Source: Bolinopsis microptera
Lineage: Eukaryota > Ctenophora > Tentaculata > Lobata > Bolinopsidae
DNA: 60,000 nt
Assembly (NCBI RefSeq): GCF_026151205.1
Contig: NC_087076.1
Coordinates: forward strand, 4,613,902-4,673,901
Reading direction: 5' to 3'
Of the stretch, positions 1 through 11,502 are shown one piece after another. The translations under genes and the position numbers were made by a program. The notes below the pieces were generated by a model. That model ran no database searches, was not told where the DNA came from, and worked only from the letters and a program-made list of their open reading frames with translations. Each line of letters starts with the position of its first letter. The stretch's first letter is position 1.

Positions 1-990
1 CGTCTATGCAACGTCTATGCAACGTCCCTGCACAATGAACACTCTATGCACACTCCCTGCACGGTCAGTCTATGCAACGTCTATGCAACGTCTATGCAAC
101 GTCTATGCAACGTCCCTGCACAGTACCATATGAACACCGCCTACTAGCCGGCTACTAGCCGGCTACTAGCCGGCTAGTATCCACTTTTGTAATAACAGCT
201 CCTCAACTTCACATTACCAACCGGCTACTAACCGGCACTTGAAAAGTGGTCACTAGCCGGCTACTAACCGGCTACTAGCCGGCTAGTGACCACAAAGTGG
301 CTACTAACCGGCTACTAAGCGGTCACTAGCCGGCTATTAGCCGAGCTCTAAAGCAGACCTACTAGTAGCCGGTTCCAAACCGGCTACTAGCCGGCACTTA
401 GAAAGCGGTCACTAGCCGGCTACTAACCGGCTACTAACCGGCTAGTAACCACCAAGTGGCTACTAACCGGTCACTAGCCGGCTACTAATAGGTCTGCTTT
501 AGAGCCGGCTAGTGACCGGTTAGTAGCCGGTTAGTAGCCACTTGGTGGTTACTAGCCGGTTAGTAGCCGGTTAGTAGCCGGCTAGTGACCGCTTTTCAAG
601 TGCCGGCTAGTAGCCGGTTTAGAACCGGCTACTAATAGGTCTGCTTTAGAGCTCGGCTAATAGCCGGCTAGTGACCGCTTAGTAGCCGGTTAGTAGCCAC
701 TTTGTGGTCACTAGCCGGCTAGTAGCCGGTTAGTAGCCGGCTAGTGACCACTTTTCAAGTGCCGGTTAGTAGCCGGTTGTTAATGTGAAGTTGAGGAGCT
801 GTTATTACAAAAGTGGCTACTAGCCAGTAGCCGGCTAGTAGCCGGCTAGTAGCCGGTGTTCATATGGTACTGTGCAGGGACGTTGCATAGACGTTGCATA
901 GACGTTGCATAGACGTTGCATAGACTGACCGTGCAGGGAGTGTGCATAGAGTGTTCATTGTGCAGGGACGTTGCATAGACGTTGCATAGA
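1..990. repeat. ~990-bp palindrome (long inverted repeat)
   Basis: The first and last ~490 bases are near-perfect reverse complements around a short spacer at about 484-501. The outer part of each arm holds tandem CGTCTATGCAA units. The inner part holds many degenerate copies of CCGGCTACTAG and its variants. The left arm runs off the window edge, so the repeat may be longer. No coding content is seen. It could be a foldback transposon or an inverted minisatellite duplication; no target-site duplication can be read because the left end is missing. Confidence 0.9.
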
Positions 991-1066
991 CGGTTCTTTT
1001 GTTGTTGCACGGACGTTGCATAGACGTTGCATAGACTGTCCGGAGCTAAACGACCAACTTCCCTAC

Positions 1067-1351
1067 TTTCAACCAATGATGCTACTTTTGCGTGAGCTTT
1101 GCTGTTAACAAGTGGTCCTACACTAATACCTTCATCAAGCCCATTTCCCATCTTCAGTTTTGCAACTTTTTTTGCAAGTTTCTCAACAAATTCTGCATAA
1201 ACACTTTTGTTAATGAGAATCCTGTTAGCAGCACTACAAGCTTGCCCAGCATTTCTGAACTTTGCCAACATGGTACCATCTACAGCTCTATCTATATCAG
1301 CTGATTCAAACACTATCAATGGTGCATTTCCTCCCAGTTCCAAGTGAATTG
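1067..1351 (-). CDS. Isolated exon, succinate-semialdehyde dehydrogenase-like (aldehyde dehydrogenase family)
   Basis: About 95 codons match the middle of NAD(P)-dependent aldehyde dehydrogenases, closest by eye to the succinate-semialdehyde type (GABA breakdown). The segment starts with LELGGNAP, continues through KFRNAGQACSAANR, which carries the family's catalytic cysteine in the FRNAGQxC motif, and ends with GISVGPLVNSKAHAKV. A polypyrimidine-AG acceptor lies directly upstream at 1352-1360, and a possible GTAGGG donor lies at 1061-1066. No other exon of this enzyme was recognised on either side; upstream lies gypsy debris and downstream lies the palindrome. It may be one exon of a gene continuing left of the window, or a captured fragment. 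The reading frame is clean, so decay is slight. Exon boundaries are inferred. Confidence 0.7.
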
Positions 1352-1399
1352 CTGAAGAAGTTAGACAATAAAACAGCATTGAGCGTGCCGCTCGCGGTA

Positions 1400-3470
1400 A
1401 ATTCCAAGGTTTAAGAATGCATTTGACTCAAAAAATCTGGTTCCTTTACTTTTTCAGAGGAAATATGGATGCTATTGTGAAAGGTGCTAAGAAGAACTTG
1501 ACAAGGAGCAGGCTCAGAAGGTTCTGGATTGGACGTTTTCTCTGACAACCTGATACTATTTTCTCCAGGAATCTGAGAAGACATGTGGAGTATGCTTAAG
1601 ATCGTATGGATGCATTGGGAAAATGAACATGTCACTCAGAGTTTGACAATGTGAATTTGGCTACACTAAGATTGACTTCTTGGGATTTGTTATTGACGGT
1701 GTTAGTGTGGGTCATTCTGAAGCTAATAGTATAGTCAAGAAGTTCCCTAAACCTAAAATACAAGAAAGAAAACCAACGATTTTGGGGGTAGCTAATTTCA
1801 AAGAAGATTCATCAAGATTTATTCCTCCATGGCTAAACATTAACCTCCCTGTTCAGAGAAAGTGCAATTCGAGTGGGGTGCAAATTCTAGAGGAAGCTTC
1901 ACAGTGTTAAAGACAATCTCGGCAATGTGTACAACCTTTACATTCCAAAGTGGAAGGAACGTTTAACATACAGGACTGATGCTCTGGCATTTGCGGTGGA
2001 GGTATGCTTTTATTCAGTGTCGATAAATTGGTTTCAAAATTGCCCCATCTCGTTCCATTCCAGACACTTACCAAGGCGGAGACAAGACTGGGACGCTAAG
2101 AGAGAGAATTTGGGCTATTATCAGCTGATAAGAAAATGGAGAGTGTTATTGCTGTGAAGGAAAAGTAAAAACCATCCATACAGACAGAGCCACTGAAAAT
2201 ATCCGCAAACGAAAAGACCCCGAACAAGATAATGAGGATGGTTAAATGAACTCGAGGCTGTTGAGTTTGAAGTTTGGTACATCCCTGGAGAATTGAATGG
2301 AGTAGTGAAGTCTGAGCAGATTGTGGGTAAAGACTGACATTAAAACGGATAGAAGCGATGTGAAGCAGAAAGTCACATTTTGCTGAGTTGAGTAAAGGTG
2401 GAGAGAATGACAGCTTGAAAAATTAGCCCATAGAAAAACGATGCCTGGATTAAGTGGACTAATCTGAATACAGAACAACAAAGGTGTATCTCTAGAGGTC
2501 CTTTATAAAAAAACATAAATTATATAAGTGTTGACAGCTCGGGCTGTTTTATAAGGAAGACGTATTGTCGTGCCACCAAGCCTTCAAGATAAAATAATTC
2601 AGAGTACCACTGCCAAAGCATCCCGGGCCAGAGATAACCGCAACCCAATCAGGGGCTTGGTTTTGGTGGAGATGTTTATCTAAACAGGTAGATAGATGCT
2701 TTCACCAAAGATATGTAGAACCTGTATTCAAGGGCCAAGAGTAGACCTGGATAAGGCTGAAATGATTATCACTGATGTCCCTAAATCCACGAGTTGATTT
2801 CTTTGATATTGCTCAATGGCCTAAATCGCCCAAAGGTAATTGTTGTTTCATTCTGTGTGTTCGACTTATGTACAAAAATGATAACGCTACGGCTCTGCCC
2901 AATCAGACAATATAAGGTCCGCAAAGAAGCATTTTGGAGAAACATATTGCTATTATGGAGTAATAGATTCTGTCTCTGACAAGGCCCTAATGTAGACAAA
3001 TCAAGCCATCAAAGTACTGTGTGTGAGATGGTTATCGAGAAGTGCCACTCAAGCCCATACCACCCACAGGGGAATGGATCGGCTGAAAGATCAATTCAAA
3101 CCCGTTAAAAGACAGACTGCTGTATGATAAGACAGCAGAACACCTTGACAGGATTGGGATACCCTTCTTCCATGTAGCTGTGTTAGTGAGATGAACAGGT
3201 CAAATGAACAAGTCGCTTTATAGGGCGTCACCATTCTCGTGTACTTTTGTTAAAGATGCTAGACTAGCGTTGTTTAATTTCTTCCAACTACCAAGTATTT
3301 ACCATTGAGCTCAGTTCAAGAAGATTATCTTAGTAGCAGTAATCACAATCCGTGACATGGCAAGAAAGCATACAGATTCAACATGACAAGAACGCCTCAA
3401 AGGAGGTGTAAGGAGTGGAAGCAAGGAGACCGGAGTGATTATAAGCGTACACATGGTAACATAAAAAGAT
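1400..3470 (+). mobile_element. Degenerate Ty3/gypsy LTR retrotransposon pol
   Basis: Broken frames show gypsy pol domains in order. The end of reverse transcriptase is at about 1560-1790 (CEFG.TKIDFLGFVID, then FPKPK and LGVANF). RNase H follows at about 1900-2160, with a match to the usual SRxL...WDAxxxE..RKWR pattern, and then a WYIPGELNG stretch near 2270. Integrase core remnants follow at about 2790-3110, ending in HSSPYHPQGNGSAERS, the conserved motif around the third catalytic acidic residue. Numerous stops and frameshifts rule out function. The protease and most of the polymerase are missing, so the 5' part is truncated at about 1400. Confidence 0.8.
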
Positions 3471-4449
3471 CTCGCCCTAAATGTGGTTGATGGACCATCC
3501 ACATCGTTAGGAAACTCAGCGATGTAACTGGGAAATCACTTGATTCGAAGGGTAAACATAGAATTTATACACAGTAACATGATGATGACGCAGGCACCAG
3601 AATAGAAACCTGTTGCAAGCTGAACATCAACAGATACTGAAGAGGTGGAATATCAACAAACACACCAAGACTCCATATTATGCATCGTTAACACTACAAG
3701 TACTATAAGGTCCTTATCCTACACTACTGATATTCTTCTCACTACATCGCTGGTGGAAAAACCTTTTTGGATAAGACCACTAATAGACAACCTTGATATG
3801 CTGGAGATTTAGGGAAACCGTTCTGTCGGAAAGCCTGAAAGCAAATAGAGGGATTGCATAAGGGATCCTGAGGATACCATTAATGAGACGGATATCGCTA
3901 CTGAGGAGAGTACGAAAACTACGGAGAGGACGCTACTGCGAGGTTATACTACTTCATCTAATGCTACACGTCAGGAGAGTCTTAAGGCTGTGTTATAGGT
4001 AATTAGAATCATTGACAGAATTGATTTAGACTTTTATATTTTAAAGCAACTTGTTTATTATGACGGTTATCGATTTATAGTGTTATGTTATTTAGATTGA
4101 TACTTATAGTTTTCTTAACCTTTTTGTACCGCCGATTTATATGGTTTGTAGGGGAGTATTGAATTATTTAATGATTGTTCTTGAAACTATTTTGATATGG
4201 GTTTTTATTGATGTGAAAAACGTTTTCGAGAACGAATGAGTAAATGTTTTCTTTTTTGAGAGATTTAACACATATTTTAAAAATTTTTGTATTTGTTCGA
4301 TATCTTTGGGATATTTGAAATTGACTCAATCTTACTGATGCTATTTATTAATTCATTTAATTTATTAAACCATTGTTAAACTTATACGTTTTTAAACTGG
4401 GTTTGAAATTTTATTTAGAATTGGGTTTTTAAAACTTTTGAAGAGAGGG
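3471..4449. other. Probable 3' non-coding part of the gypsy element
   Basis: Nothing coding is recognised. The stretch lies between the integrase remnant and a putative LTR and becomes increasingly T-rich. It is assigned to the gypsy copy by position only. Confidence 0.3.
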
Positions 4450-4572
4450 TGTGATGTCAGCTATTTTATTTGCTGTTATCTAACGAAATCCCCTTTAGTT
4501 ATTCCATGTAATACAGTTCTTGTAAGTTTGTTCTAATTCATTACCTGGTATTTTCATTGAATAGTAAACAGT
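4450..4572 (+). repeat. Putative solo/3' LTR end of the gypsy copy
   Basis: A purine-rich tract (GAAGAGAGGG) immediately precedes TGTGATGTCAGC, the arrangement expected of a polypurine tract followed by an LTR starting TG. A CA end is possible near 4571. No second LTR is visible at the 5' side because the element is truncated, so this is an inference from context. Confidence 0.3.
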
Positions 4573-4591
4573 ACAAGAAACCTCAAGGGTC

Positions 4592-4680
4592 ATACAACAT
4601 ATGACAAGTTATGTTGTCATTCGTTATAATGACCCGCCGGCACGAGTGCGCTGTCTCCCCTGTATCGTAGATAAACTTTA
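4592..4680 (-). repeat. Interspersed repeat related to 18345-18395 and 18590-18655
   Basis: The reverse complement reads CGATACAGGGG, then a GC-rich hairpin with GCGCAC/GTGC, then GGCGGGTCAT, then a TATGACA-like end. The same order recurs twice near 18.3-18.7 kb. It is short and non-coding, and is probably a nonautonomous element family. Confidence 0.5.
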
Positions 4681-6467
4681 CTATTGTGAATCCGACAATG
4701 GGGTTCACGACGTCATACAAGTTATGTCATGGTGCATCACGCCAAGAAACATTATTTAATGCGCGGCGCTGGCCAGGCAATGTATTAGTACAAAATTACT
4801 AATCAACAATTAAACAAGCTTATATGTACATGTGTACATCAATTAATTCCAAATTTATAACAATAGAAATGAAACTAACAATTAGATGTTTTTATTTTGA
4901 AAAGAATACTATTTGCTAATTGAAAAAAATTAAAGCAAAATTAAGGAATTACATTTGTTAATTTAATTTTAAATGCATGATGGTCTGCATTAAAATCAAA
5001 ATTATAAGTTGCGCGCGCGTGCATATTTTATTTTGATAGGCTGCATTCTGCGTTCTGTTTAATTCGTAGTTTGATAATGAGCGCTACCAATGTTTTCAAC
5101 TGTTCTCTTTGTTACTTTTATACAATATTTTTATTGAAAAATTTATATATATCGTTGTCATAAGTTTTATTATTATATTTAATCTTTTTTAGTTACATTA
5201 CAATTACAACACTAAAACAAAGTGCACCAAATTCCATTGAATGTTACGACGTTACATTAAACGGAATATCAACTTTAACAACAATAAAGTGATGTGATAG
5301 CTAAATCAATGCTACAGTTTACTTTGCTACTACAAAAGCCATTTAACAGTTAATTAATTGGAATTTAAAGCAGGAATGAAGACAGTCTTTATACCAGCTG
5401 GAAAGAATCATTATATAAAGTTGAATAAATCGACTGAGTGTTGCTCTAACCCTAATGATTTTCAAGATCTCGGACTCTCGATTATTTTATTGTTACCAAA
5501 TTTACATCCCTCGGTATTGATCCGCTTGCTCCACTATGCTCATCTTACTTCTATTTACTAAATAATTTTCAATTTTGTTTGTGCTGCAATACTATCTTAA
5601 TTATTGATAAAAGAATTCAATTATCAAACCAATATATGGAAATACTGCATCTGAGATATTAATATCAAAAGCTAAGTGGTTTAGGTTGCTTAAGATATTT
5701 TTAATTTTTGAAGTAGTAAGTGTGGCTCAAAGATCTGATTCAGTGTCCAACAGTAATTAGATTTTGAATAAGGTTTACTAAATTATTTAAATCTATCCGT
5801 GATTTTATACAGCCATGAAACAACAGAATAAGTCAGTCAAAGCTGTGCAACAAATTTAAGCTGTTTTGAATTCGCATATAATTTACAAGCTTGAACTGTG
5901 CAGTTTAAGAGTTCACAGATTGTGATAAACAGAAGGACTTTGATAATTTAGGACCAAATGCCTGTTCGACAGGTTACATATGAGCTACGCGTATTTGGTT
6001 CGTCGTAGTAGACTGCTCAACGTTCACCCTTGTATATCTCTAACCTCATACGCTTTGATAGGCATTTTATGGAGACATTGAACCGTTAACAATGCTACAA
6101 AAGCCCTGCCAAAACGACTAAGAATTGGTGGCATGTGAGCATTACAAAGCAGTGAAAGCAGATCAGTACCTTGCAATTTATTGTCAAGACTTTGAAGTAG
6201 CCGCAGTAAAGTTAAACAAATCAGGCAAAGCACCTCTCAAAGGTACTGTCAAAAGTTCCTGTTGCTGATGTGTGACTAGTTTTTTTATCCTCGTTATTGC
6301 GCGCCATTTGCATTGTTTATACTCTGTGATGTTTAAGCCTATTATCGTGTTGAAATTATTTGTTTTAATTACTTTCTTTAAATTAAACTTTTTACTTTTT
6401 AATCAAACATTTAGGGAGTATAATATGCTCATAAATATTGTACTTTACCCTGTTCTGCCTCCTCCAG
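4681..6467. other. AT-rich intergenic stretch
   Basis: Very AT-rich sequence with a short GCGCGCGCG tract near 5010. Small open frames here have no recognisable similarity and no exon-like splice context. Nothing supportable is seen. Confidence 0.4.
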
Positions 6468-6584
6468 GGAAAGAAGCAACACATTGCAATAGTGCCCCGT
6501 CTGACAATTGGTGGATTTTCCCTAACAGCGCTTCTACTCTCAGGCATCTAACTAAAAACACACCTGTTTCTGTGGAGCTGGAAG
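6468..6584 (+). CDS. Possible isolated coding exon, function unknown
   Basis: An acceptor-like CCTCCTCCAG precedes an open 117-nt segment that ends at a GTAGGT donor. The product contains SAPSDNWWIFPNSA and LTKNTPVSVELEG, a composition more like a real protein than random frame sequence. No family was recognised and no partner exon was found nearby. It could equally be a fragment of a decayed transposon. Confidence 0.25.
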
Positions 6585-7036
6585 GTAGGTGATATCTGAT
6601 AATGTATTGCCATGTGCTTGATTCTTTGATAAGATAATAAAGTCGTACAGTTTATCCAATAGATCTAGTGTTATTGTTAAAATCTTTATAATTCTAACAT
6701 TCTTCAGGGGATATATCATTTCTGTACGAATGCTAAAGTAATGATAAATCGGGAAGCCACTAACATCACTGTCGAAAAAAGTAGAGAAGGAAAGCTGATA
6801 AAATGGGTGAAGTTGGAATGAAGACTCAGGCATTGGAGGTTACATTTTCGTTTTCATTAGTGGATTTCCGGTCAATATTGTTTTTATCCAGTTTGCCAGT
6901 TGTTTTTTTTTTTTTTTTTTTTTGGGGGCCGAATCAGTTAATGGTCACCAAATACTAGTTTTTTCTGCAACTTCTTCAATCGAGTAAGACATGGCAACAT
7001 ACAGACTTCAACCAGCAACAATAAAAACAATAACCA

Positions 7037-7318
7037 TCCTAGTGTAATCCTAGTGTAACACCTAGTGTAATCAACAGTGTAAACTCCTAGTGTAACACCT
7101 AGTGTAACTCTTGTGTTTCCAACTAGTGTAACACCCCAGTGTAACACTAGTGTAACACCTGTGTAACACCTAGTGTAACACCAGTGTAATACCTAGTGTA
7201 ACAACTAGTGTGTAACACCCCGTGTAAACACTAGTAGTAACACCTTGTGGTTACACCTAATGTAACACCTAGTGTAAACACCTAGTGTAACACCTAGTGT
7301 AACACCTAGTGTAACACT
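7037..7318 (+). repeat. Minisatellite, ~12-bp unit ACCTAGTGTAAC
   Basis: Around twenty imperfect tandem copies of ACCTAGTGTAAC with single-base and short-indel variants. A 23-base T/G homopolymer stretch lies upstream at about 6904-6928. The array is non-coding; the open frame across it is a by-product of the repeat. Confidence 0.9.
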
Positions 7319-7720
7319 GGACTCCCAGGACGAGTATGACTGGGCAGCTGAGAGTCTAATACCGGAGGAGTATCACGTGGTACGTGTTAGCGGGGTACAT
7401 GGTCTCAAACATAGAAGACGCTCCAAACACTTCAACTAACTGAAGAGCATGAGCACCATGTCCACTCTTCCTAGTCTTCAAACCTACCAGTAGGAAGGAG
7501 GTTAGTCCATACTCAAGTTCTCTTTAAATATAATACCTATAATATGTATTTCTCGGGATTATAGTACTGAGAGATATAGTATACATTTTATATATTGGAC
7601 GTGATTGTTGAATTAAGGTAAAGAATGTTTGTTCTTGGTTAGATTGTATACACCAAAACGGTATCTGAAGAGTTTGTTATTCAGGTGATGCAGCTGATGG
7701 GAGAATAAGTCACTAATTAA

Positions 7721-7975
7721 ATGTGCCACATGTGAGTGCCGCATGTGAGTGCCACATGTGAGTGCCGCAAGTACCACATGCTACATATGATAGTGCCACA
7801 AGTGCCACATGTGAGTGTCGCAAGTGCCACATGCTACATATAATAGTGCCACAAGTGCCACATGTGAGTGTCGCAAGTGCCACATGCTACATATGATAGT
7901 GCCACAAGTGCCACATGTGAGTGTCGCGAGTGCCACATGTTAGTGCCACAAGTGCCACAGTGCCACATTTACGTT
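7721..7975 (+). repeat. Satellite array A (units built from AGTGCCACATG)
   Basis: Tandem ~57-bp units of AGTGCCACAAGTGCCACATG, GTGTCGCAAGTGCC and CTACATATGATAG. The same array, including its exit sequence into GCCACATTTACGTTATAAGG, recurs at 16741-17050 in the same orientation. Confidence 0.85.
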
Positions 7976-8134
7976 ATAAGGTTGTCTGTGTCATTATGGC
8001 ATGATCACTTTCTTGATCTTCAGCTTCCTCGTTCACTTCTTCGGAGTTATTATTTAGTACCTCCACATCTTGTAAAATTTTACACTGAGATGCAAGACCG
8101 AGGTGGTCAAATTAAAAATAGTTTTCAAAGACTA

Positions 8135-8246
8135 ATTGACCATTGTTAATGATCTGGCCCGGCGCGCGCTACTTCGTAGCACTTGCCATCGAGAAGAAAG
8201 CGGCGCGCACTACTTCGAAGAAATTTAGACGAGTAACATCCGTCAA
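8135..8246 (+). mobile_element. 111-bp MITE family, copy a
   Basis: Starts TTGACCATTGTTAATG and ends CATCCGTCAA, with internal CTACTTCGTAG and CTACTTCGAAG palindromes. Other copies lie at 17318-17428 (reverse), 17594-17876 (interrupted) and 17895-18005. AAAGACTA occurs on both sides, consistent within one base with an 8-bp target duplication. Confidence 0.75.
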
Positions 8247-8273
8247 AAAGACTAAGAGCAAGTATTATTTGAG

Positions 8274-8492
8274 TTGACATACTATACGTTGCATGCCACT
8301 TTTGGGATACGTTAACGTAACATGTTTACCTGGGGACCCCAGGCTATTATGTTCATTAACCGAATAGAGATTAGGCGGAATGACAGGCTGAGCGCGGCCC
8401 AGTAAATAACATGTATGTCCGTAAAATGTTGATACATATTACGTATCACAATTATCAGCGGCGCGCGAAAAGTGGCATGCAACGTATGTCAA
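8274..8492. mobile_element. Nonautonomous element with ~25-bp TIRs, carrying a nested MITE
   Basis: Terminal inverted repeats read TTGACATAC...ACGTTGCATGCC at the left and GGCATGCAACGTATGTCAA at the right. The left repeat has an extra TAT. A short MITE is inserted at 8326-8405. A partial copy with the same right end and neighbouring TACGTATCACAA sequence lies at 35350-35399. Confidence 0.7.
8326..8405 (-). mobile_element. ~80-bp MITE with TTAC(C)TGGG ends, copy 1
   Basis: The reverse complement begins TTACTGGGCCGCGCTCAGCC and ends GGGTCCCCAGGTAA. Six copies occur in the window (this one, 8641-8717, 11000-11092, 23947-23979, 43366-43441 and 54585-54668). It is non-coding. Confidence 0.8.
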
Positions 8493-8600
8493 GTAAAATG
8501 CAATTACTATATAATTATAAATAGGATTTTACTAATTCACTCGCCACCGCGCTATCACGTGTTTTTAATGCCGTGATTTCATTGGTCACCTCTATACCGA

Positions 8601-8640
8601 GCATTGTAGCGCGATGCACTACTGGGTCGCGCCGCGCATC
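8601..8640 (-). repeat. GC-rich repeat TTGTAGCGCGATGCAC...
   Basis: This block (TGTAGCGCGATGCACTACTG, then GGTCGCGCCGCGC) recurs in reverse at 17183-17220, and in related form at about 17706-17740 and 17780-17815. The MITE at 8641 is inserted directly beside it. Confidence 0.6.
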
Positions 8641-8717
8641 TTACTGGGCCGCGCTCAGCCTGTCATTCCGCCAAATCTTTATGTTAATGAACATAATAGC
8701 CTGGGGTCCCCAGGTAA
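8641..8717 (+). mobile_element. ~80-bp MITE, copy 2
   Basis: Complete copy from TTACTGGGCCGCGCTCAGCC to TCCCCAGGTAA, with the internal GAACATAATAGCCTGG shared with copies 1 and 6. Confidence 0.8.
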
Positions 8718-10999
8718 ATATTATCAACACCGACTTTTAATGTGTAGGAGTACAGCAACGAAATATATATATATATATATATACAAGATATTGCGAGCGT
8801 CCTGTTACTCTCTTAGATGCAATCTCTGTAAAGTATTGGACGAGAACTGATTTTAAGTAAGGATTTTAAATCAAGTTCAGGATTAGAAAAAAGTTCTCCG
8901 ATTTGCAGTTTGAATAGTATGTGCTTGTGACGCATCCGGTATCAGCATAATCTCAGAGTAAACATGTCTCGCGTGCATATCTTCTTTATCTTTTTTAGCA
9001 GAACTCTTTCCTCAGAAAGTCACCGAGTAAAAAGTCAGATGACTGTAACAAAGCAGCAGAAATCCCAGACATTAATAGCCCTCTCTCATCATTATGCTGA
9101 AATTTAAAAAATACAATTCGTGACTCTACAATGGTATAATTGAGACTTTTCAAATCTCAATCAGGTTTTAATTATCTCAGTTACTCGCCAGATTTTGAAC
9201 GATTAGGCGCTAGACAGTATGATTCTAAAGATTTACAATCTAAAACTTTGTACTACCTTTGTTCATCCTTAGAACAATTACATCACGAAGCACTCCAGCG
9301 GACGAAGCACTCCAGCGGACATCTGAGCAGAAACGATTTCACTCGACCAAGGTACTGGAGCTGAAAAATTCAGAGTCATATCTCTTTTGTAAACAAGTGA
9401 AAAAGAAGTACTAAATTACAAACAATGTCATTAAGCTTATTAGCGATCATGGATGAAGATAACAATGTAATCAGGAACAATGTAAACATGGAATACAGCA
9501 TCGTATTGATCTAATTGAGTGGGTCTCAGAATTAATTTGAAGATAACACACTTTTTAAAAAGTTTAAACCAGTCGGTCGGATTAACAAGTAAACGAAATA
9601 CAGTAGTCCCGGTAACGAAGCTTTAATATACCACTCATCATGAGGAACAGTGTGTAAAATATAACATTAAAATAATTCACTGGCTAAACATTTCAGGTTA
9701 CTAAATGATTGAATGTGCCTGTGTACCATTAGCATTAATATAGTACATAATACGGTGTAGTGTGTACTATTTGTACTATACACTATTTTTATATTAATTT
9801 ATCGTGCATTGCTGGGAAGGCTGTTAATTTAGGATAGAGTTATTGTGGCACTTATATCAGTTTGCTCTTTTGCAGTTGTTCTCACACTGCTAAGTAAAAG
9901 TTTTACAACTTAAAAGCAAATTTAAAATTATTCTACACAGCCCACCTGTATAACATCAACCCAGGAAGTTAAGTTATTAAAGCTTTAAAGGCAAAGCAGC
10001 GTGTACGAAACCATAATATCAAAACTTCCTTTTCTCTAGATCTCTTAAAATATTGTACTAAGAACTAAAACAAATTCAATTAGGAATTGAAAGCAGTCTT
10101 CATTACGAAATTTAATACACATATGACTCGCTCCATGCACGAACAAAATTAAAATAATAGACCGAATAGAAATTACATCAAAGATCAATTAACAAGTATA
10201 TTAATTGAGTGTATCATTAATTAAGTCCTCCAAATCCAGAGCACTGGAAGAGAGAGCTGGGTTGAGTGATAAGTGAAGAAGTGAAGAAAGCTCATTATAA
10301 TGATTACGTGCACATGTTACATGCTAGTGGAATGAGTATACTAGTATAGATACACCTGTAGGTACTTCAAGTGGCTTTCCAGAGGCTGATGAGGAGGGTG
10401 ATGGGCTTATATTACAGTATTTCGGTTGTAGTTGGAGCTAGGAGAGAAAGCATAGAGGTCCACATGAGATGTTATCCGTCTGCTGAGACTGCTGTTGGCA
10501 CGGCAAGACACTGATATATTTCACATTCCTTGCTGTTGGATGTTCTTCTCTTCAAAAAATCCGGTCACCATCCTCACGCACTCACTAGATGATTTAGTTG
10601 CTACAGGAACTGGCAGGCGATTATTAATCTTCGTTGCTGGCTCTATTTTCCTAAAGAGTGGAGAAATGGTAACAGGCTTCACTCCCTATTCCACCCACTG
10701 ACCGGTCTCCTCAAACACATCTAGCTCATACCCCAGGTTTTTCTCAAACTTCTTTTTCTTTTCTATAGTAGACCTGTTTCTCATAAGATATATGAATGTA
10801 ACAGCAGGAATTTCATCCCCGACATGTTATATAATGAATATCTGTACCTATTAAGCTCATTCCTTGTGATTTTGCTCACAAATTGATGTGTTTATTCTAT
10901 TCCGTAGCAGCTGTGCGCAAATATCCAACAGATGAAATATATCTAATGGATTTTTAAAAGTCACCTCATGATATCTGTCAAATAAGATGTACTTATGGC
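8718..10999. other. AT-rich intergenic stretch
   Basis: Contains a (TA)n run at 8762-8782 and a short direct duplication of GACGAAGCACTCCAGCG near 9289-9320. No gene, RNA or recognisable element was found. Open frames here are short and show no family resemblance. Confidence 0.4.
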
Positions 11000-11092
11000 T
11001 TACTGGGCGACGCTCAGCCAGCACTGTCATTCCACCGAATCTCTATCTATGATTATGGACATAAATATAATAGCCTGGGGTCCCCAGGTAAC
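11000..11092 (+). mobile_element. ~80-bp MITE, copy 3
   Basis: Starts TTACTGGGCGACGCTCAGCC and ends GGGGTCCCCAGGTAA. It has a few inserted bases in the middle compared with copies 2 and 6. Confidence 0.75.
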
Positions 11093-11502
11093 TTGTGGCT
11101 TAACTTGGTTACAGGATGGTCTCTAGGGTTGGATTTCACAGTTTAAACTTTGTGGTGCCACAGCTCATCAAAGCTTATGAGGCCGTCGGATTTGATGAAT
11201 TGCGGGATCTCCGGTTTTGAAGAGTCTGCAAGCTTTCCTCCGTATGGTGGCAGCATACCAGGGAACTGCTTCTCGGCATAGCGGGCCACTTGGGGAGCAA
11301 AGTCCACAACAGATATTGACGGAATATGCTGCCATGATCTAAGGAACTGAACGTAATCCGATGCCCCTTCATGCAGGTAGAGGACCTTAAACCCTACACA
11401 TATTCATGTGGACACATAACTGTGAGAAGTCCACCACTCTTCCCAGCAATCTGTACAAACTTTTTAGTGAACGAATAGTGATCTGTGTTGTGTTCATGAT
11501 CT

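Noticed and set aside
846-1066. Extension of the dehydrogenase frame into the palindrome
   Set aside because: Residues after the conserved block are repeat-encoded (CNVYATS units); the exon most likely ends near 1067.
7721-7975. Regular repeats resembling a CRISPR array
   Set aside because: Units are contiguous with no unique spacers, and the surrounding DNA is eukaryotic; this is a satellite.
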